Part shown: positions 31,600-42,800 of the stretch, one piece after another
Numbering within the stretch: position 1 is the stretch's first letter
How the letters are laid out: each line of letters begins with the position of its first letter
Assembly: GCA_963920765.1 (NCBI GenBank)
Contig: OY987245.1
Location: 15,020,727-15,084,726 of the forward strand
Length of the DNA stretch: 64,000 bases
DNA from: Ulota crispa
Lineage: Eukaryota; Streptophyta; Bryopsida; Orthotrichales; Orthotrichaceae
Reading direction: 5' to 3'
Notes under the pieces: generated by a model
What the model was told of the DNA's origin: nothing
What the model saw: only the letters and a program-made list of their open reading frames with translations
The model's database searches: none
Program-made: the position numbers and the translations under genes

Positions 31600-32558
31600 T
31601 TCATCATTAGAATTTTTTCAAGATTTTCATATGTTACATAAAATGTAAAATAAACATTTCACTTAGTTTTTGAATTGTATATACTATATGTGATAATAAC
31701 ACAAATACTAAAATGTGATATCGCAAAGATTATCATAAGACAAGAGTTGTGATATCACAAGATTGTAGTTGTGATATTATGGAGGTGCAAATGTGATATT
31801 ATAAAAGTCATTGTGAGTTTAGTGGAATGAGTAATAGTTGGCGTTTGCTACACTACTCATCCATCATTAGAACTTTATTAGGATTTTTGTATGCTAAATA
31901 GAATGCAAAATAAAAAATTTAGTAAATTTTCAAATTGTATCTATATGATAATATCAAAAGAGACAAAAAGCATGATATTTCAAAAGTGCAAGTATCATAT
32001 TATAGAAATCATTGTGATTTAAATATTATGACAATTTTATTACTGGTTTTTAATTATGTTTTTCTTCTCAAAAAAATTTGGCCACTCAATTCCATGGCTT
32101 CTCTACTTGATTGGCCATAATTCAAAGCAGCCTCAATACATAGTTAATCTTGAGGGGCACCATAAGTTGTTGAATTTTTTTCTCTTATGATTTTATAAAT
32201 TTAGCAACTTTGGGAACTCCAAAAATAGGGGCATAGTTTAAAGTGTGAACCTTATGAGCAAGCTTATAATTCACCACCAAGACAAGCTTGGGTTGAAAAA
32301 GAGAAAAAGAAGAAGAGAGATTCTTTGGCCCATGGTTTTTGTTCTTGGCAATTTTTTTCCTAAATCATACATCAAAATGCCTCTAATGATCATTACACTA
32401 AAAATTTCAGGTGGAAAAGTAAATGAAATTGTGAGATCCCACGCTTGTGCAGACACGTGATTTGTCAAAATTTAGATGAAAAAATAGCTTATATTAATAA
32501 AATAATTGGATGAATGTCCATAAATCATTCACACTTTCCAATTTTTGCTAATTCTTCC
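31600..32558. other. Gene-free AT-rich spacer
   Basis: No gene is recognised. It contains repeated 'gtgatat' phrases (31700-31800 and 31925-32020), and 'catcattagaa(c/t)tt' occurs at 31602 and 31862, so part is an internal duplication. Confidence 0.4.
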
Positions 32559-33214
32559 TTAACCCTAGACTGTCCAAGGGGACGGAATGTGGCTGCTGTG
32601 CATTTTAATTTGAAATTTTTTGACTTTTATTGAAGATTAATGTAAGTGGTTATTTTTTTAAATTATTCTTATTAAAGTCTTGTTTTAGTATCAAAAATCC
32701 AATTTTGAAAATGAATAACTATGATTTGTCTATTCAAGATTTTGTGCAAGGGTGTCCATTGCAAATCTTCACTTTTTAATGTTGAGAGCTCTTAGAGATG
32801 AGCCTCAAGTACACTAGAACTTGGAGAAACAATCAAATTAGAAACTTAATTTAAAAAGTTGTAGAGTAGATTTTAAGAAGCCTTAAATTGATTAGGGTTA
32901 CACATGTTGTACTTTACATACTCATATTTTTTTTGACATCCTCAATTTTAAATTTGAGATGTGAAAAGAGGATTGAAAGACTTCAAATCACTTTCAGAGT
33001 TTTAACACCCTCTTGATCAAATGTTATAATCTTTCAATCCATGAGTGATATTGTTGTGTTTTCTTTTCCTATGTGATCTCTAACATATCTAGTTTGAATT
33101 TGTATGGTTACAATTTATAAAAAGATGATGGAACTTATCAAAATGTTGCCATTATGTTCATCCAAGAGCACATTTTGAGATACTAGAGAACGTTCGTGGG
33201 CAGTCTAGGGTTAA
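32559..33214. mobile_element. Element with TTAACCCTAGACTG inverted ends
   Basis: The 14-base end TTAACCCTAGACTG is perfectly inverted as CAGTCTAGGGTTAA at 33201-33214. The 656-bp interior is non-coding. Its right end abuts the family A-type element that starts at 33214, and they share the TTAA. Confidence 0.7.
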
Positions 33215-33611
33215 GGTAGGAGGCTCATATTGTGTGCATCCATTTTGAATTGCTCATGTAGACTCCATCAAAATGAAGATGAGGTGGTTCTAAAATCACC
33301 CACTTACAATCATTGAATGCATGAGAGAAAAGTTGTAAGAGCCAATCATCCTCCTTGATTCCCCAAATATCTTCACAACTTGCAAGTGAACGATTTTTGA
33401 AAGATTTAGGGTTATAAATAGAGACCTATTACACATGCCCTTTGAAAATTCATAAATAACTCAAAAATACTTCAAAAAATATGAAACAACCTGTATTACA
33501 TTCTGCATCTCTTTCTCTGTGTCTGAAAAATGATCTAAAAATCCTCCCATCCACGGAAGACCCTGAAAAGGGGATGAGCCCTTAGATCGTCGGTTTGCGG
33601 CCCTCCTACCT
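33214..33611. mobile_element. MITE with AGGTAGGAGG ends upstream of the zinc-finger gene
   Basis: Starts AGGTAGGAGGCTCAT, the same start as family A copy 3, and ends CCTCCTACCT followed by TA. The interior differs from copies 2 and 3. The inner 'atatgaaacaacctgtatta' matches family A only locally. Its end lies about 50 bases before the GC-rich upstream region of the next gene. Confidence 0.7.
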
Positions 33612-33747
33612 TACCTGTGTGCATTTTTGGAGTGCGGGTAGCTCTACCTCGACAAATTAAAAAAAATAACCCTGGTTGCCTTGGCACCGTCCTTCTCCAC
33701 AACCACCGATACTGTCTTTTTTTTCTGTCCCCGACTCTCCTTCCCCG

Positions 33748-33756
33748 AAACCCTAA
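33748..33756 (+). promoter_or_regulatory. Telo-box-like motif in the upstream region of the zinc-finger gene
   Basis: AAACCCTAA in a pyrimidine-rich, GC-rich stretch (33690-33900) that is likely the first, untranslated exon or core promoter. The coding exon is preceded by an acceptor-like 'ttgcag' ending at 34562, which supports a 5'-leader intron. Confidence 0.4.
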
Positions 33757-34575
33757 TCTGCTCCTCCACGCTGCCACAGCAGTAGTGTTGCGGTATCCGC
33801 AGCAGCTCTCCCGTTCGCTCTTCCCTCCTCGTCTTTTTTTTCTCAGTCCCCGCTGCTCCTCCGCCTTACAACGGGGCGGTGTTGGCCAACTCGCTTCCAA
33901 CTACTCGGTATGCTTTCTCTCTCGGCCGTTCCTGCTTTTCTCCATGTGCTCGCTCTGTTCTCTTCTCAGTTCTCAGGGTTTGCTCGTGTCTTTAGTTCGA
34001 GCGCGTCGGAACTGCTTAACTTTTGGTGTCTGATGCCGTCGAACGCAATAAAAGGCATTGAGCGTTGGCGCTTTGCGTTGTAACATTTTTTTTTATAATT
34101 ATAGAATTCCTATCGTCCATAAGAATATCGCTGGTGTGTGCCTGCAGTTGTTCACGCAAGAGAGCTTTATCCGTTTTCAGTTAGCGTGTGTTTTGAAGTC
34201 GTGCAAGGTTGATTGTTGACATTCAACTAGTCGTGGCGGCTACTTAAGGAGTGTGATCGGTACATGATACGATTTGAAGGTCTTGAGCTTTTGCGGCAGG
34301 AATTGGAGTCGGTATGTGATACAGATATGATATTACAGAGGTCCCTGCGATTTTAGTAGTGATGATTACATACGTACTGCTGCAAATGTGTGTGAGGCTG
34401 GCTGTTGGATTATTGTAAGAGTTGGCTTGGCATTTTTTTCTTTCAGATTATTTCGTGTGGACCGGTTACAAATTTGACCGACTGTTGAGGAGTTATTCAT
34501 CAGTGTTGGTGACAACGATATATACGTTTTTAAAAGAGAAACCGAGGCCAAGCTAATTGCAGGGACCGAGTAACC

Positions 34576-34812
34576 ATGGGCGGCGGCAACGGACAGAAAG
34601 CCAAGATGGCGAGGGAACGAAATGCAGAAAAGCTCAAGGGCGCAGGCAAGAGTAGCCAGCTGGATTCCAACAAGAAGGCCATGAACATTCAGTGTAAGGT
34701 CTGCATGCAGACTTTCATGTGCACTTCGAATGAGGCAAAGTGCAGAGAGCATGCCGAAGCGAAACATCCGAAAGTGGACGTGACATCATGCTTTCCTCAT
34801 CTGGCAAAGTGA
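34576..34812 (+). CDS. Small zinc-finger protein, At2g23090-like (SERF/4F5-type N-terminus plus zf-met2)
   Basis: A single coding exon of 78 residues, the normal family length. The N-terminus MGGGNGQKAKMARERN is the basic 4F5/SERF-like segment. The C-terminal half is a C2H2-like finger with C40, C43, H59 and H64 (CKVCMQTF...CREHAEAKH), ending in the conserved CFPHL. The family is widespread in plants but its molecular function is unknown to me. The upstream leader appears to contain an intron ending at 34562. AATAAA at 35152-35157 is a plausible polyadenylation signal. Recognition is strong because almost every residue follows the plant family pattern. Confidence 0.92.
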   Translation: MGGGNGQKAKMARERNAEKLKGAGKSSQLDSNKKAMNIQCKVCMQTFMCTSNEAKCREHAEAKHPKVDVTSCFPHLAK

Positions 34813-35717
34813 AGCGCATTATCAAGTAACCCGGGTGTTCTTGCTGAGAGATACTCGTTGGATAAAAAGGAGTCTACAACACTCGTTCGTAAATATTAAG
34901 GACATAGCTCTAAGTTAATTTTCAGCTTGCAATTCCCATAAGACTGAGCAAGAGCTTATTTCAGCTCGCAATTTCCGTAAGATTGAGTAAGAGTTAAACG
35001 TCCAGCTTGAAATTTCTATATTCTCTTGTATAATGTGTTCTGGAATGAGCTCGTTTATTCATCAATTTGAAGATATGTTAGAAGTTCGATTGTGTTTTAT
35101 GGTCGATCTAGAACGTTGTACTGGTTCTGTTCTCATGTACAGCTGAAGATCAATAAATCGGTTTACTGTTGCTGTAGTTTATATTTCTTGCTGCTTCCAT
35201 ATGCTGGCATTTTTCAGGCATGTGAATGAGTGGATTATGCTCTGTTTTCCTTCATTTTTATGCTTGCAGGTACTGTAGTTACTGCTGGAACGAGAATCAG
35301 CAGTGATTTCAGCTAAGTGTTTTCTTTTGATGTCTGTTTTTTTTGGATGTGATTGTGAAGTCATGTCTGTAGTGGTTGCACATGATTAGGCAGGCTCATT
35401 TAATTGGTCAAGCTGCTGCTTACAGAGTGGGCATGCCTGATTAAAATTTGTTTGCGCCAACCATGGACTCTGATATGTGTGAGGAAGGACAAAGTGAGTG
35501 ATCGTCAGCCCATGCCTGCACTCGTTTGTTGCACATTGGAGACAATTATTGATCAATCATATATTAAACATACGGCAAATATTACCTAAGTTTTGCCCGA
35601 GGCACACATTGAAGCACTGGTTTGTCTATCTATAGAAGTAAGCATTGGAGCTCCTTATTTTGATATTAGGTAATGCGAAATCTTACAAGCACATACACTA
35701 CTCTGTATGACAGTTCT

Positions 35718-36753
35718 TCACTTCAACGTGGCTGCGAGATTGTTGACATTGACGAGGTAGGCAAAACCAAAAGCCAGTGTCTTCAAGCTGCTCGTGTGTA
35801 GATCGTCGTTAGTTGTAGCTGTTGCATCGCTTGAAAAGAACACGCGGAAGCCTCTCACAAAAGCGTCTCGTGCAGTTGTCTCGCAGCAGCAATTTGTCAT
35901 CACTCCCGTGATAATAACCTCGGTCTTCCCTGTCTCTTTTAAATAACTCTCCAAGCTTGTGTCTTGGAAGGCACTGTAGGTGTGCTTAGGCACAAGCTTG
36001 TCACTCTGAATGCAGGAAACAAGAGCATCGTGAGAGCACTATATCGGAGGATTACCTTTGACCACTATTGCAAGGTTTCATCATTACTTTCCTATGTGGA
36101 TCCTATGCAATTCTCTGCTCACACTATATTGTCTCGATTCCTGCTTTTAGTTTCCAAATCATTTGTGCGAATTGCCTGTTAATAGAGAGCAAACATTACG
36201 ATTCTTGCACGCAATTTGCACGTTGCTAACCAATCAGACACAGAGGTGATTCTTCCTTCTTTCTCCCACGCATGAGCCCTCTCTTACAGTTTTGGAAAGT
36301 GATTCTGAAGTTTGACATCATTTATTCTGTTACTCTCCATTGCATAATTAATGGACGGACATTTGCAGTAGAAAGTAGGGAAAATTACGCGAGCATTTCT
36401 AAAACTAGTGTGATAGTAGACTATGGAAAACAGATTTGAGAAGGAGAAAGTAGAAAACGATCATCTGGAGCGTAGTTTTGTGGACCAAGATGACACTTAC
36501 TTCGAGCTTGCGAACCTCGGCCATGAGTTCTGCATCCTCGGTTCCGGCCTTGATGAGGTTCCCATCCCACCACTCGTCAAGCATGCCATAGTCCGAAGGT
36601 CCTTTGTGAGAATGCTGAGTGTAGATGACTGGTATGTGAGCTCCACGTGCTAAGTCAATAGTTGGCCTGGATTGCCGGCAAAATTGGCGTCGCCATACCT
36701 CGGAAGTACTCCTGCATGTCAATTACTAACAGCACCGCCTTCTTCGCATCAGG
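35718..36753 (-). CDS. Nicotinamidase-like cysteine hydrolase (isochorismatase family, NIC2-type), partial
   Basis: Expected to convert nicotinamide to nicotinate in NAD salvage. Exons on the minus strand: from the N gap at 36753 to 36501 (donor GTAAGT), then 36005-35718. All three catalytic residues are visible: Asp in [10 protein letters not shown] next to the gap, Lys in [10 protein letters not shown], and Cys in [15 protein letters not shown]. The GMLDEWWDG and FSSDATATT segments are typical of plant NIC2-like proteins. The N-terminus and start codon lie in the gap or beyond. One oddity is a single extra A near 36661-36664, between LPAIQA and TIDLARG, which shifts the frame. Being so close to the gap it may be an assembly error; otherwise this copy is broken. 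Confidence 0.82.
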
Positions 36754-36953
36754 NNNNNNNNNNNNNNNNNNNNNNNNNNNNNNNNNNNNNNNNNNNNNNN
36801 NNNNNNNNNNNNNNNNNNNNNNNNNNNNNNNNNNNNNNNNNNNNNNNNNNNNNNNNNNNNNNNNNNNNNNNNNNNNNNNNNNNNNNNNNNNNNNNNNNNN
36901 NNNNNNNNNNNNNNNNNNNNNNNNNNNNNNNNNNNNNNNNNNNNNNNNNNNNN
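36754..36953. other. Assembly gap of 200 N
   Basis: An exact run of 200 undetermined bases, probably a placeholder of fixed length. It removes the 5' end of the nicotinamidase-like gene. Open frames drawn through it are meaningless. Confidence 0.99.
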
Positions 36954-37147
36954 TGAGGCACTTGTTTCCACGTGATGATTAGCCAGAGTGCCAAATGGCA
37001 ATCACGCTCTTCGCGCGGTCACGGTGATAGGGGAAGTATCAATTCTCTGGAACTTTCTACAGTCACAGTCTTGTATTGGAGTTGGTGAAAAAGGAGGTGA
37101 AGCTGTTGAAGGACGTGTGTCTCGACTAGTAGTAATACGCTTTGAAA

Positions 37148-38049
37148 GGACGGATCGCAGTGATAAGCTTAATCGACATAGCCATTGAGCAGCTAGGGTT
37201 TCTCCAGAGACTCTTCTTGTCAGCTGGAAGTCATTTCTGAAGCTACTGTGGCGTTGTGATGTACTTGGCGGTGTCATGGTAACTTATGTACTCTGTTTCA
37301 ATGGCGACGATCGGTTGTTGGATTGTGATTCACTTGATTATTGATCTCTGTCTCCTCTGTTTTCGTACATGCAGCCGCTTGACAATTTGCCAGTTATCAT
37401 CACAATTTGGAGCGGAGGTTTGCAGGTTGTGCAGCTGTGTTTTTGTCTGAACACAATTAGCAAGGCATTGGAGGGCGTCACATATCATGCAGGCCTTGTG
37501 CATCTCCAGATCTTTGATCGAGTTACTGGATTGCTGTCATACGATTCGATCGGTCTACCATAGCCGGGAACGTGAGTAAGAGGTATCTCATGCAAACTGA
37601 ACTTATTTTATGTTGGACGGATCGCGGTGATAATCGGGCATGGCCATTGAGCAGCTAGGGTTTCTCCAGAGACTCTTCTTGTCAGCTGGAAGTCATTTCT
37701 GATGCTACTCTGGCGTTGTGATGTAAGTTACTCTGTTTCAGTGGCGACGATCAGTTGTTGGATTGTGATTCACTCGATTATTGATCTCTGTCTCTTCTCT
37801 TTCGTACATGCAGCCTTTCAACGATTTGCCAGTTATCACAATTTGGAGCGGAGGTTTGCAGGTTGTGCAGCTGTGTTCTTGTTTGGACACAATTAGCAAG
37901 GCATTGGAGGGCATCGCATATCATGCAGGCCTTGTGCATCTCCAGATATTTGATTGAGTTACTGGATTACTGTTATACGATTCGGTCGGTCTACCATATT
38001 CGGGAACGTGAGCAAGAGGTATGTCATGCAAACTGAACCTATTTATGTT
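37148..38049 (+). repeat. Tandem duplication, 435-470-bp unit, exon-like, unknown content
   Basis: Unit 1 (37148-37615) and unit 2 (37616-38049) are close to 90% alike by eye. Each contains 'ttcgtacatgcag', an acceptor-like site, then about 150 bases open in one frame (reading ITIWSGGLQVVQLC in both), then 'cgggaacgtgag'. Unit 1 stops at 37563, unit 2 earlier at about 37955. The differences change residues as often as not, so I do not call a protein. It may be leader exons or transcribed non-coding sequence upstream of the adaptin gene or the nicotinamidase. Confidence 0.65.
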
Positions 38050-39825
38050 TTCTCAGATGGAAATTAGTAAGTGAAAGATTAAGTAGTCTGTACGAGGTTC
38101 AAGTTCACTTAAAACCGAAGTTGGTTAATGAAATGCGTTACAACATTCACATTGCTGAAAATACAGGCGTCAGTGCTGGATTAGTGCAGCACGAGCTTAA
38201 TTGATTTGTAAACTTTAACCAGATGCATACTTAGGCGGGCTGGTGGTAGCTTATGCATTGTTGGTTTATTCCGGGTAGGTAAGTTATCAACCTGCTGTCA
38301 TCCTATACGCGCGCACACCTCGTTTTGTCTTTCTCTCTCCTCTCAGAAGTGAAGAGGTACTTGGCCTGATTTCGATGCCCTTATCGACAGCAATGACCAG
38401 CTTAAGCCGGCGGCCTATCTTCAAGATTACCAGTTTTTTACAGAGAAATGATGTTTATTTTGCTTGTTGCCTCTTTCCATTCTTATCATTCCTCTCGGTG
38501 TGGCGGCAATTTGTATCTCCTTGTTGTACTTGTTTCAAATGCTCTTCGTTAGGGTGATGCATGTGTCAATTTATTGTCAGCTTGGAGCTTAGGTCGAAGA
38601 CGAATCATTTGCATGTGTAATTACGAGTTTGGAGTGCGAGTTTCTTGACAAACACAGAGTAAATTGCTTTAAGCTTTGATGTCCAGGTCTTATCTTTGGT
38701 CCATTCCTGCAATGAAGAAATATCCGTGTGTGCTTGTGGCTTAATTTAGGAGTTCTATTGATGCCTCTAGTGATGGCATAACTTATTGTGTATTGGATGA
38801 ATATTTTGAAATGAATTTTCTACGGATCGCAAAGAGGAGAGCAGTTCATGATTATCTTTCTTCTCATGAAGGAAGCTTGTACGTCACTGCTGCAAATTGC
38901 TAAGGTGCCCTTTTGCTGTCATGGCTGCCACTTCCGTGCCTGTCAACCTCCACTACTCAAATTAGGTCTATCATGCACAGAAAGGCATTAGGAGTTTGAC
39001 CTGGATTTGTACTCTGCACTAAAGTTTTGTCCTGTACATTGTTGCACGTATTTCTACCCGATTTATTGCTTGCATGTGCACTTAACTCTGTCGTTTCTGG
39101 GATTGACAAGCGCCTCTGGGGCTGTTTTTGAGTAATTTATTCGCTTTTCGAGTTAGGATTATGTATTAGAAAGCCAATACCGTTCTCTTGAACGGTGCTT
39201 CGCATTCTATTCTTGCCTTTCGCTTGTTTCATACAGAAAACGAAACATGATAGTTGAGCGATGTCCATCTCTTGGTCACCATCTCAATATTGGCCAACTT
39301 TATCAAGATCTTGTTTGTATTAGATGTCCCTCGTTTTGCTGGTGTTTGAGGATTAGAATTCTCTGTTGTGAATAGGTTTTAAGTATTTTGCGCATACGTT
39401 ATGTGGTCATGTTCTTGATGACACTTACTTTCTAATTAGTTTTTTCCTAATCATGAAGTGAATTACTGTTGCACACCTGCTCTAGATTCTTTGTTTCTGG
39501 AAGGATACCAGGTATATGATGATGATTCTTGTGCTTCTGAGCTCATGTCATCTATGTTTGCCTCGACTATAATATTCCAAATTGTGTGCCCAGATTCTGA
39601 AAATGGATCAATTGGTCGTGAAGAAAGGCTCAGGCACTGCTTCTGAGGAGCTGAAGTGAAAGAACAGGAGAGTTTCAATATGGCTTTCCTGATGGGAAAC
39701 AAACTGAGGTTTTTGGCTCCACCCTTCTAGCCCTTGCAGATACTATTTGCTGATGCGAGTCACTCTTGATTGTTGAGAAGAGCATCAATCCAGGTGCTGA
39801 GCTTTTGAGTAACTGCAATCTCTGC
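38050..39825. other. Spacer or 5' region of the gamma-adaptin gene
   Basis: No protein product is recognised. It is less AT-rich than the other spacers and lacks obvious MITE ends, so transcribed leader exons of the adaptin gene are possible. I could not place one. Confidence 0.35.
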
Positions 39826-42800
39826 ATGTGTAGGGACATGATACGGTCCATCCGGGCATGTAAAACAGCGGCAGAGGAAAGAGGAGTCGTCGCCAAAGAG
39901 TGCGCAGCATTGCGTGATTTGCTTAAAGAGCCAATCCAATATCATAGGCATCGCAATGTTGCAAAGCTTATGTTCATTCACATGTTGGGCTATCCAACTC
40001 ACTTTGGGCAGATGGAGTGTATAAAACTGATTGCAGAAGGCGACTACCCAGAAAAGCGGATTGGCTACTTGGGACTTATGGTGCTTCTTGATGAGCGCCA
40101 GGAAGTGCTCATGTTAGTCACAAATTCAATCAAAAAGTATCCAATCCTGATTTATACTGATGGCTTATACCAAGTTTTCACAGTAGACTTTTAATTTGGA
40201 ACGTTGATAGCGTCGTGCAGGTTTTGTAGCACTGCAGATTACTTCTTATCACCCGGTGCTCATGTAGGTCCAAACACAACTTAATTGTTGTGAAAAAAGG
40301 ACATCTAAAATGACCATCACTAGATACTTTTCTTCAATGCATGCATGTGTAAGTGTGCGGATGTGCAGGGCGTTCTCGAATGTCTAAACTTGTCCATGAT
40401 TGTCTGAGAACTTAACTTAAGGCAGTGACCTGCACCATACAAATCAACATGTAGTCGGACTAGCCCTGTGTGCTCTAGGCAATGTCTGCACAGCTATAAT
40501 GGCTCGGGAGCTCTCTGCTGAGGTGGAGAGGCTACTTCATGACAGAAATTCTTACATCCGCAAGAAGGTAGCGTTTGACCAAGATACATCCTTTCTTTTT
40601 CTTGATATGTTGTCTTCTGCAATTGCCAATTATTGGTGTGCACGTCAATCTTTGTGAGTTTCAGAAGTAGGAATTCGTCTTTTACAGTCTATTCAATCTG
40701 AGATCATATCTGCAACGTAGGATTACCTCGTTCATGTGATTGGTGTGATGAGTGTTAGTCCCTAATACTAGTATGACCATGAACACTAGGAGAAAACTAT
40801 GGCCTTGTGTTAACGAGAAATTTAATTGTTTGTGATGGGCAAATAGATAACTACGGCTACTAGATTGATTTAGCCAATTCGAAAAGATCGTATCTATAAG
40901 AAATGGTTTATTGTTTACATGAGAAAAGATTAAGAATTCAATGGTGCAGGGTGGGGTTACGTGGTGTTGTAGGCAGCCTTGTGCGCAATTCGAATAGTAC
41001 GTAAAATTCCGGACCTCATTGAGTCCTACAAAGGGCCAGCAACAAACCTACTCCTGGACAAGCATCATGGTGTCCTCGTTGCAGGAGTCAAACTGTGCAT
41101 CGACCTCTGTGTGGCCAGTTCTGCTGCTCTTGAACTTTTCAGAAAGGTGCGTCTTCATGGGAAGCCCTGCTGTTGTTTTCATTAGAAGAAAAACACTTAA
41201 ACATGTCGTTGTGAAATGTGCTGATGACCTTTCAACCAAGAAAGGAAAGAAATGTCTTTGTCTATTGAGCTTAAGTGGCGTCGTTGATAAATGTGCAGCA
41301 AGTATCAACGATTGTGAGGTTACTGAAGAACCTGGTGCTAAGCGGCTATGTTCCCGAATACGATGTTACTGGAATTTCAGACCCACTATTACAGATAAAG
41401 CTTCTCAAGCTACTGCGCCTTATAGGAAAAGGGGACAACGACTCGAGTGACATCATGAGCGATGTACTTGCACAGGTTCATAATAGAAACTTTACTGTTT
41501 TCCTGCAATGAAAATATCTGCATCTGTCTTGTTACATAGCTTTAATCTTATTTTGAAGTGACTTGATGTCAGAATACTCGGAATGTAACCACATTCCTTT
41601 CTATTACTTGCGGGTAGGATTTATGGTGGGGACTGCCTGGCGCCTCTTGCAGGTTGCCACCAACACCGAGGGTACAAAAAATGCTGGGAGAGCGATTTTG
41701 TATGAATGCGTGCTAACCATAATGGCAATCGAGGACATTGGGGGATTGAGAGTGCTGGCAATTAATATCCTCGGTCGGTTTCTGGCAAACGTAGATAACA
41801 ACATCAGGTCGGTGAGCTTGAGCTTGCATTTCCTAGTCCAAAATTGTGTCAAAATATGAGGTCGTCAAACAAACTCGCTGTTCAGCTCTAGTGGAGTGGC
41901 ATCAACATGAAACTCTTCTCATCCTTTATTTTGCATCAGTTTTAAGAATCCATGGGTCAAAAGTCTCTTTGCCGCAATTCGACTACTGTTCCCAGATTTT
42001 CCGGTCAACATATCAGTTTGCCTATGTGGTGAAGATGAAACTTTGAGCCTACTTTTTCTTGTTTACAGATATGTTGCTCTTAATACTCTTGTCAAGGTTG
42101 TCGCTGTCGACAATCAAGCTGTGCAGCGCCATCGCACTGTAATTGTGAACTGTGTCAAGGTACATCTCAACTTTGCTTCTGTTTATTGCGAGGCAAGCGT
42201 TGCGTCACTTTGCCCTGGTCGTAAAATTGGGAAGACAAAGTTTTGAATTGGTTGTAGAACGTGGTTTTATGTTACCTGTAAACTCGTTAGTATTCTGAGC
42301 GTGAGAATTTTTAAGGGGTTTTCCACAGTGCTTATGAGGGTATTGCTGAAAATGGCAGCTGAGTATGGATGTGCTTTCATGTTTCATTAACCGACTCGTG
42401 ATATGTGATCACATTGTTCAAAGTGGTTGCTCTGGTTGTTCAAAGTGACCACATTTCCAGGACTCAGATGTTTCAATTAGGGCACGAGCTTTGGACCTTG
42501 TAGTTAGTCTTGTTAACGATAGTAACGTGCAAGCATTGACTACGGAGCTACTTGAATACCTGAAAATTAGCGACCCAGAATTCAAAGTGGACCTTGCTGC
42601 AAAGACTGCTACTTTAATTCAAAAGTAATATGATTATGCTAATTTTTATTTACGTTCCATGTGCCTAGTATTCTTATGGTTTATTTGCTCTCGATTAAAA
42701 GGAAAGGGTCTCTTCGTTGCTTGCTGCATGTTTGTGCTTCCTTGTACTTGGTTGTATATCATTTGATCGTGACAAAATCCTTTTATCGGATGAACAGGTT

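Noticed and set aside
33617-34033. 138-codon plus-strand and 121-codon minus-strand open frames upstream of the zinc-finger gene
   Set aside because: They overlap each other in a GC- and pyrimidine-rich leader or promoter and show no family pattern.
36662-37001. Open frames running through the N gap
   Set aside because: They consist mostly of undetermined residues and have no evidential value.
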